A DNA stretch of 64,000 nt, taken from assembly GCA_002794775.1 (NCBI GenBank), contig NBAY01000048.1, forward strand, positions 275,385 through 339,384, in the 5' to 3' direction. The first letter of the stretch is position 1. The number at the start of each line of letters is the position of its first letter. Position numbers and translations under genes: made by a program. Under the pieces are notes generated by a model, which did not search any database, had not been told where the DNA came from, and worked only from the letters and a program-made list of their open reading frames with translations. The stretch is from Porodaedalea pini (lineage: Eukaryota; Basidiomycota; Agaricomycetes; Hymenochaetales; Hymenochaetaceae). Positions 55,244 to 64,000 of the stretch are shown here, in pieces.

Positions 55244-56715
55244 TGAACAGACAGAAAGGAAAGCGGATGAAGGAACAAAATCGCAGCAACAAAAATAATA
55301 AATGAGGAACAACGAAGTACATATTGAAAAATTAGTCAGAGAAGCCAGAAGAGGCACGACGAGGGTAAAGAGGTTATGAAGGCGCAGGAGAACGGGCGGT
55401 GGGCAGGGAGGTGAGAATGGAATGACAATGACGAGAAGAGGAGATATAAAGTCACAAACAAAATCTAAGCTGAAAGAGCAAGAAGCTTGTCGCTGTCCAT
55501 TGACTTGCTTGCTACACGCGTCCGTCGTTCCTCATCTAGCTTCGTACCCTATATCACCGTCGCCATAAGATTGAAAGCCTTAGACGCATCAATCGCGATC
55601 CCGTCGAGGAGTTCCGCGACAGGCAGGAAGCCCTCCTCGAAGGATGCAAGCGAACAGAGATTCCACGATAGAGCACGCGAAAATAGGTCGGGAACAGGTT
55701 TGGCATCAGCCTCCTTCGCCTCGATAACAGACATGACAAGCTTCTCGACAAGAATGTGTTGATGCTCCGAGGGAAGTGCAGAGAAATACTCTTCCGCCTC
55801 GTCGAGATCGCGGATAGCGAAGAACTCCTTGCGGTCTTGGACAATCTTCTTTTCCGCTTGCTCCTTCGACATCGACGATTTCCCAGAGTCCTTCTCGAGG
55901 ATCTCACCCTCCTTGCCATCATGAATCTCAGCGGGACTACCCTCCGACTTCTCCTGTATGGGCTTCGAATGCGGAAGCAGGTTGAGTCTGGGATGCTGAG
56001 CAGGCTGGGCAGGTTCCACAGGCGCGTTGTGGGTCAAGTCGACGCTCGTTGTACGCTTGACGGGCGGCTTGGACGAGACGAGGACGCAGTAAGAGCCTCA
56101 TTAGCGGCCTCAGCAGTCTGCAGCATCTGGAACATTCGTGTTCAAACTTGTCCTTCTCCCTTCTTCGTGAAGACGCTAGCTGGCCCGAAGTTCATGGCGC
56201 CACTATCCTTCTGAATCTTGCCGAAGTTCGTCAGATCGCCCGCCTTGTTGGCAGGCCTCGAAGGACCAGAGGCAACGGCCCATCCGTTGGGACCTACTTG
56301 AGCCTTGCCGTCACAATCACGGCCACGGCGTGAAGCACCATAAGACATGGCTGAGAGCGCCAAGTTATGTTGCTCCCGTTGCGCCTTCTCTTTCACAGCC
56401 TGTATATTTGGTAAGCACAAGTGAAATTGAGTAACAAAGCAAGAACGCGTACCGCCTCATGAATCTGAGTGAGTGTCGATGGAGCAGCGACTAAGTTGCG
56501 GGTAGTTCATTTCCTTTCCTGCAATTCAATCACATCCTGTCCAAGAAAGTCACCTCAACGAAAGGCTATGAAGCAGAACGCACGCACCTGTAACATGACC
56601 TGCATACGAGACAACACGTTGCTGCTCTTCACAAGCTCCTTCATGCGACTGAGTAAGACGTCCATGTGTCTGCGAGCCACAAACTTGTTAGGTCGAACTT
56701 TAAGTAGGTCCGGCC
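55244..56715 (-). pseudogene. eIF4G C-terminal half in block E
   Basis: On the minus strand: end of MIF4G (NKFVARRHMDVLLSRMKELVKSSNVLSRMQVMLQ, about 56590-56700), linker with AVKEKAQREQHNLALSAMSYGASRRG and FGKIQKDSGAMNFGPASVF, then the MA3-like domain (EEYFSALPSEHQHILVEKLVMSVIEAKEADAK, SFEEGFLPVAELLDGIAIDASKAFNLMATVI) with the stop at about 55549 and 300 bp of 3' flank. This half is complementary to the 5' half in element A. MA3 domains bind eIF4A. Frame breaks occur near 56100 and 56460. Confidence 0.82.
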
Positions 56716-56968
56716 TCAGTGAGGTAACCCCACGCCTAGGTATTAAAGCAAGGGATCGACGCCGTCGCGTCAGTGAGACACGTTCTTGCAGAAATTTCCG
56801 TAAAGTCAACAGAAAAAAATTCGTCGCTACTCTTCGTTTTTAAATACAATGCTTGATACAATACAATGTGCAGTAGAAGAAAGAGAGCTTGAGAGTACCG
56901 ACAAAGAACAAAAACCAAAGAAAGCAACACAAAAATATCACAGCTAATGAGCATTATTTAATCTATGG
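56716..56968 (-). other. NOT1 3' flank
   Basis: Sequence downstream of the NOT1 stop; it leads into eIF4G through a joint near 56700-56716 that contains an unmatched stretch (RRRSLALIPRRGVTSL-type frame). Confidence 0.45.
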
Positions 56969-57762
56969 TTATGGTTGAAACACACTGCGAGCAACCTGCA
57001 CAATAGATGATCTATCAGTACAAGCAAGAGCAAGTGATGAGAAGACTGCAACGTACAATATCCAGCATGAGCGTGACCTCCGGTGCGACACGCACAAACT
57101 CTTTGTTCCAGAAGTCGTACTCGGGGTTGCGCAGGAGCTCAATGAACGTAAGCAGCGCTCCCCACGGGTGGGGACAACGCACAATGAAGCGCTCCAGTAG
57201 CACCCTGATCATGATCTCACGGAAACAATCGTCCTTCGCCTGCTCGAACAGGTACAGTAGGAGGCAGCTGAACCAGTGCGCATGCGCATTCGGGTAGCGA
57301 AGGTGGAGAATCATCGAACCAATCAAGTGGTGTTGACCTGGAAGTAATATGATGGGCTGAGTCAGTCATCGCAAATTGTGTAAAAGAAGATAACAGACGC
57401 ACCTTCAGGATCTAGATTGTATGCCAGGTAGGTCAGAGCGACTACGCCTGGGTCTGTCGGAATGAATATCGACGTGCCGCTCCGAGCCTTGACCTGAGCA
57501 ACCGAGGAAACATGACAGCCGCGTTCATCAGCGAAATGTCGTACGTCTCTTCGCCTGTCGCAATACCAGGGGGCAGGCGCAGACGATCTTTGAGCGCAGC
57601 CAGGGAGGTCTGCAAGACACGGCTCAAAGGGTACTGGTCCAGATAGCCTCTAAGATCACCATCTTTGAGGATGAGGGAGAAGTCGGATAGGATGGGAGGG
57701 ATCGGGCCCATCTCTGGAATGGACTCGAACTTGATGCTGCGCAGGAGATGCAGAGGAAGGCT
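56969..57762 (-). pseudogene. NOT1 C-terminal fragment
   Basis: NOT1 is the scaffold of the CCR4-NOT deadenylase. The piece encodes [45 protein letters not shown], then after an intron near 57340-57400 YPNAHAHWFSCLLLYLFEQAKDD, RVLLERFIV, PHPWGALLTFIELLRNPEYDFWNKEFV and the C terminus VARSVFQP with TAA at 56969-56971. The last intron (about 56998-57054) is intact. The frame is disturbed after MNAAVM. NOT1 occurs only in this block. Confidence 0.85.
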
Positions 57763-58682
57763 TGTGCAGTACGCTCCTTCGACTGCTCGTTGGTCAAGTT
57801 CCACACCCCGTCCTTGAGCGACAACTGCTCTCCACTCATCATCCGAATCTTCGGCAGAATGCGCACCTCGAAGAGTAGCTGAGGGTCGTTTTTGGAGTAG
57901 ACACTAACAAATGTATCTTCCCATTCAATTGTTGTCAAAGAAAGAGGCAGGCTCTGCTTCACGTTCCAGAAAACAGCTCGACCTAGATTGACGTCGTGCT
58001 TGATCAGGCGCATACGGCAATCCCGCGGCCAACATCTCTTGTTGTTATACCAATAACGTTGTTGTTTGTCGGATCCAGATTCGCGTTGAGGTAACATTGT
58101 ATAAGGTCGCGTGACTCCTCGGCGGTGAAGCGGAATAAAATATGCAAACGATCAACATAACGAGAATAGAGACGGAATGGAAGGCGTGTCTCGGTCGCAG
58201 AACCACGGTACTGCGGGAAATTATTGGACAGTTGTGGGGGACCTGCCATTTCACTTGCGCGTTGCACGCCTAGAATGAGAAGATCGAGGACGAGACCATA
58301 GTATTGGAAGACAAAGGCAGAGAACTGCAGACCACGGATCATCCCGTATGTGTTCGTATGTGCCATATCTTTGCGGGTGAGAACACAATCATTCTTCGCT
58401 GTGATATAGTCCGCAAGATTATAGCCGAGAATAAGACGAAGCAGACGGTTGAGAAGGGTCAGGTCAATCTTTTCGTAGACCTTCGACAGGACGGTCTCCA
58501 TCATCACTACGCATTCGCCCTCGCTTGTCTCCCAGATGTCCGTCAAGTTATTGATACCCTGACATCACTTGTACACCAGAAGGGGAGGAGGTTCAGTGTC
58601 CGCACTTGTCAGCCTCAAAGAATAAGAACTGGTCAAGATATGTGTCTGTAATCTTCTCAACGGATTCGATGTCGTAGCAAAG
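57763..58682 (-). pseudogene. PRP8 part 2 in block E
   Basis: The piece covers [27 protein letters not shown], the same small deletion as element A, then [74 protein letters not shown] and ends at KERTAQAFL, where NOT1 starts. It would precede, not follow, NOT1 in no known gene, so the order is artificial. Confidence 0.87.
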
Positions 58683-60690
<2,008 letters not shown>

Positions 60691-60739
60691 GCTAAAATAC
60701 ACTAATCAGCGACCATACCATGAGTTAAAGGTGGATAAA

Positions 60740-61145
60740 CATGTACTAGAGTAAGGCATAAGTCGCACGCGATGCCTCGCCGGAGAAGGCTTCTTCTCAT
60801 CGACTGCAGGGGACTTCTTCGTCGCTGTCTTTCTCCCTCCAGCTGTTGCCACAGATGCATCTGATCGAATTGAATTCGCTGACAGTGACTTTTGAATGAC
60901 GGGCGTCTTGTTCACTGTTGTTTTCGTAGACACTGTAGTACTGTGCGACACCTTCCCTGTGCATGACGCCGCGTTTACCGTACTAATTGGTGCCGCACTC
61001 GTTTCAGAGACGTGATGCAGCCGTCCTTTAGGTAGCGCCGGCGCCGGCGTTTTAGGCGATCTTGAGGTTCCGGTGCTGCGCATCGAGGTCGTTGACGTGG
61101 TCGAGACTTTCCTCGACCGAGTAACAGAGTCGCGCGGAGTCATAC
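60740..61145 (-). pseudogene. Ser/Thr-rich linker of the BTB/CAP-Gly gene, block E
   Basis: It encodes MTPRDSVTRSRKVSTTST, SPKTPAPALPKGR and ATKKSPAVDEKKPSPARHRV and shares the joint to RPB1 with block B (60590-60780 equals 38330-38520). It ends at the block edge. Confidence 0.65.
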
Positions 61146-61408
61146 TGTACTGGACTGTACTAGTGCAACCGGTCCGCGAGCGTTACGGTCTCCAATAAGG
61201 CAACCATGGATGTCCCCGGCGTGGGGAACACGCTCCATGGAGCTCGCGTAACCGTTCGGCTGGAGTCAGGGTCCCTATTGGCTAATTGATGGCCGCTCAT
61301 GTTTGTAATCTACCTTTAATAGTATGATGATCTGCCGATCACTGTCGATCCCATCATGATCGTTACTGTGTCTGCCTCGTTAAAAATCAACCATCTATAT
61401 TCCACACC
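61146..61408. other. 5' flank of the KDZ-associated gene
   Basis: Non-coding. It contains an imperfect hairpin around CCCCGGCGTGGGG (about 61219) flanked by CCATGGA/TCCATGG, perhaps part of the transposon end or promoter. Confidence 0.35.
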
Positions 61409-64000
61409 ATGATGGACTTGACTTCACTGGTTGCATGTTTGACCACATCCCCTCTTCTGATCAAGAGCATTACATTGCAGCAACTCACTACATTCTACCG
61501 CTTGTCTCTGCACCTTAAATTACGCATCAAGCTAAACTGTCCTATTCAGGCTACTGGCCCTCCCGAAGCTCTTCCTCGATCTATACACAGTTTCCTGTGC
61601 GACTCAGTCGGGATAACAGATTCTGTTTGTGAGCTATGCTGGTCAGCATTAGCCAAATGCGTATGGGAGTCTGAAGATCAGCACTACGAAGCTGAAGATT
61701 GCATCGACCTCTTCCTTGCATATGGAGTGAGGCATGAGATAGGTGAGATTACCTTGCTCCTATCTGTCTAGTTACTAAGGCCCATTAAAGGATACAAAGA
61801 CTTCTATCCTCCAACTCTTGTTTGCCTCAGCTCCAAGTGCATGACAACCATAGAAGGTTCTGAAACCCAGCCTCCTGAGCTTAAGGAGCCCAGAACGCAT
61901 CAAGCTGTATACTTCTCAAGAGATAAGGGTGCTTTGCCAGCATGGGCAACCTCACTGTACTGCAGAAGTATGTGTTCTTCTAATATAACTAATCTAGTGA
62001 CTCACGGAGTCCTTCAGACTGCCACACTCGATATTACCATAATAACTTCATCCATGACAATGCTAGCATGCGAACATACTATACCATGATCCCTCAGTCT
62101 ATCCAGGCCGGGAAGCATTATTTCTTCGATAGAAATTTGTGTGAGGAGCAAGCAGATGCAATGGTTCTAACATGGTATGTTAGCAGGCCTTTAATTGCTT
62201 TGACTGTAGCTCATGGTATGTTTAGGGCGTCTGCAACAAATCTAGCTCAGTTGTACAACTTACAGACAGAAAGGGTGGGCTTCTTAGAGGCATTTACAGC
62301 CATTTTCATAAGTCCTGCGACACGTGCATGTCACGTGAAGTGAGCCGCATCAGAGCCAAAATGTTGAAAAAATAGAGTAAATGTTGATTTTCTCTGTAAA
62401 TTCTGCACAGTACCTGCTCATTAAGTACTCAAAAAAAAGGCACGGTTCTCAGGAGCAGAAATATGTAAAATATGGAGCAATACATTGACTGTGTAGGTGG
62501 GTAGAGATCAAACAAGTGCAGCTGGTCTGTTCTCTCACACATTTCCACTGAGATTCAAAAATTATGGCTCCCCTACATCTACCTATAAAATTCTTTCCTG
62601 TGTCTGTAAATTAAGTATATGACTATACCAACATATCCTGCAAGTTTGAAGCCAATCCATTCAGTATTCATGGTGCAGCAGCAAGATTTGTTTTCCACTT
62701 CAAGCTCTTTCCACCCTCCTTTTCTCACAACAGGTCTTGCAGAGTAGAACACAAATTTTGCTGCTGCACCATGAATACTGAATGGATTGGCTTCAAACTT
62801 GCAGGATATGTTGGTATAGTCATATACTTAATTTACAGACACAGGAAAGAATTTTATAGGTAGATGTAGGGGAGCCATAATTTTTGAATCTCAGTGGAAA
62901 TGTGTGAGAGAACAGACCAGCTGCACTTGTTTGATCTCTACCCACCTACACAGTCAATGTATTGCTCCATATTTTACATATTTCTGCTCCTGAGAACCGT
63001 GCCTTTTTTTTGAGTACTTAATGAGCAGGTACTGTGCAGAATTTACAGAGAAAATCAACATTTACTCTATTTTTTCAACATTTTGGCTCTGATGCGGCTC
63101 ACTTCACGTGACATGCACGTGTCGCAGGACTTATGAAAATGGCTGTAAAAGGAGTAAATCTTGGCCTTTCCCACTGAGTATGACACCTGAGTTAGTTTGG
63201 GATGCATTCTTTTTGAATGCACTCCTGACCGACCACTACGAACGCCAGAGAGCCTTGGAGCTTTGTCATGATGTGGCAAGTCAAGCTGAGTGCATTTGTC
63301 CTGCTCTGGAGGAGCAGAACTCAAGGATGGCTGGCCCAGGCCAGAAGCAGTGGAGTCACTCCTGCACGCAGTGCACATGGTTTACATACAGCCCAACAGG
63401 AGAGATACGTGAGTCTATTACATCCTCACATACTTCAGAAGCAACTGAATGATTTGTCAGAGGCTGTACGTGCGACTGTCACCGATGGAGTTACCTTGGG
63501 CCACCCTTGCTGTGCAGTACGGGATTGCAAGGATCCCCTATTGTCGCAGAGGGATCGGTTCTGCATGGCTCATTTCAACTTGAGCGCTATCTGTGCCATA
63601 GTGACCTGCAGTTGGAAATGCGCACCCGGGTCCCTCACATGTGACCTACCAGAGCACTCCATGCTTGAACAGAACCACATTGAACAAAATAAGGCTATGT
63701 TCCAGCTCAAGGAGCGGCTCCAACGTGCAAAAGTAACGCAGACGCATAACTCACTTCCCGACACATCAGGGCAGGTGTCCCAAGAAGGGCTTGAAGGACC
63801 AGGTATAGATGGAGTCCTTGAGGGACTGCAATCAAGCAATGGAGTGGATGTGCAGGATGTGGAGCTCACAGGAAGACAGCCTGATTGTGATGGAAAGCCT
63901 GAAGAAGGCAACCGAAAGATTCAAGCTGCCTTTGGTAGGCATCGAACTCACAACAAGGAGCTTTGTGTTTCATGCTGTGGGGTTATTCTGGACGAGCGAC
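61409..64000 (+). pseudogene. KDZ-transposon-associated CxC5/CxC6 cysteine-cluster protein, interrupted, 3' end off the window
   Basis: The ATG at about 61409 opens MMDLTSLVACLTTSP. The first part (PRSIHSFLCDSVGITDSVCELCWSAL) ends at TAG 61769-61771, after which the same frame continues as GYKDFYPPTLVCLSSKC. A 50-bp intron (61968-62017) joins LYCR to NCHTRYYHNNF; then HDNASMRTYYTMIPQSIQAG, ATNLAQLYNL. An inverted repeat interrupts here. Coding resumes at SKSWPFPLSMTPELVWDAFFLNALL, then after another intron AVRATVTDGVTLGHPCCAVRDCKDPL, RDRFCMAHF, CAIVTC, RKIQAAFGRHRTHNKELCVSCCGVIL. These clusters accompany Kyakuja-Dileera-Zisupton transposases in mushrooms. Confidence 0.8.
62293..63149. repeat. 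Nearly perfect inverted repeat, two 399-bp arms
   Basis: The left arm (62293-62691) and right arm (62751-63149) are almost identical in reverse complement around a 59-bp loop. The outermost bases are TTTACAGCC/GGCTGTAAA. No coding and no direct duplication are seen at the ends. It splits the KDZ-associated gene. Confidence 0.92.

Overview
The window looks like a gene-poor, transposon-packed interval of a filamentous basidiomycete, most likely an Agaricomycete. The evidence is short GT-AG introns of about 50-65 bp, a Tnp2-type (CACTA/Plavaka-like) transposase, a CxC5/CxC6 cysteine-cluster protein of KDZ transposons, chromodomain Ty3/gypsy and Ty1/copia elements, and gene fragments whose residues read as fungal PRP8, RPB1, eIF4G and NOT1. 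I see no intact host gene. Every coding stretch is a transposon gene or a broken fragment.

Layout. 1-3096: 3' part of an AT-rich copia element (Copia-1). 3521-3714: tRNA-like repeat. 3996-4691: hAT-type MITE with a perfect 8-bp target duplication. 4917-33075: a Tnp2 transposase gene split by a second copia element (Copia-2, 5978-30395, on the minus strand, 230-bp LTRs, 5-bp duplication ATATT). Copia-2 is itself split three times: by gypsy-A (7002-13274, duplication AATTG), by gene-mosaic element A (13622-19745, no duplication) and by gypsy-B (20295-26436, duplication CAATG). Removing all of these restores continuous copia and Tnp2 coding, so the insertion order can be read directly. 33480-34850: remains of the Tnp2 companion gene.

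34851-61145: a run of gene mosaics. Blocks B, F/D, C and E, plus A inside Copia-2, are built from reshuffled pieces, with introns, of a few large conserved genes: a BTB/CAP-Gly protein gene, eIF4G, PRP8, RPB1, NOT1 and one unidentified coiled-coil gene. A, B and C share a head of about 0.8-1 kb. All blocks are bounded on one side by a 176-192 bp palindrome (five copies) that begins CTTGAGG. Several chimeric junctions are shared between blocks, so the blocks have been copied after capture. Element A sits precisely between A and T of a Tyr codon, with neither duplication nor loss, which is Helitron-like although the termini are not canonical. This is the best candidate here for an undescribed system: a gene-capturing, non-autonomous element family.

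61409-64000: a KDZ-associated CxC5/CxC6 gene that runs off the window and is interrupted by an inverted repeat with two 399-bp arms. Decay across the window is mostly C-to-T/G-to-A, concentrated at CpG, as expected from cytosine methylation or a RIP-like process.

Positions come from reading and counting by hand. Junctions between fragments may be off by a few bases, and gene-fragment boundaries marked approximate by tens of bases.
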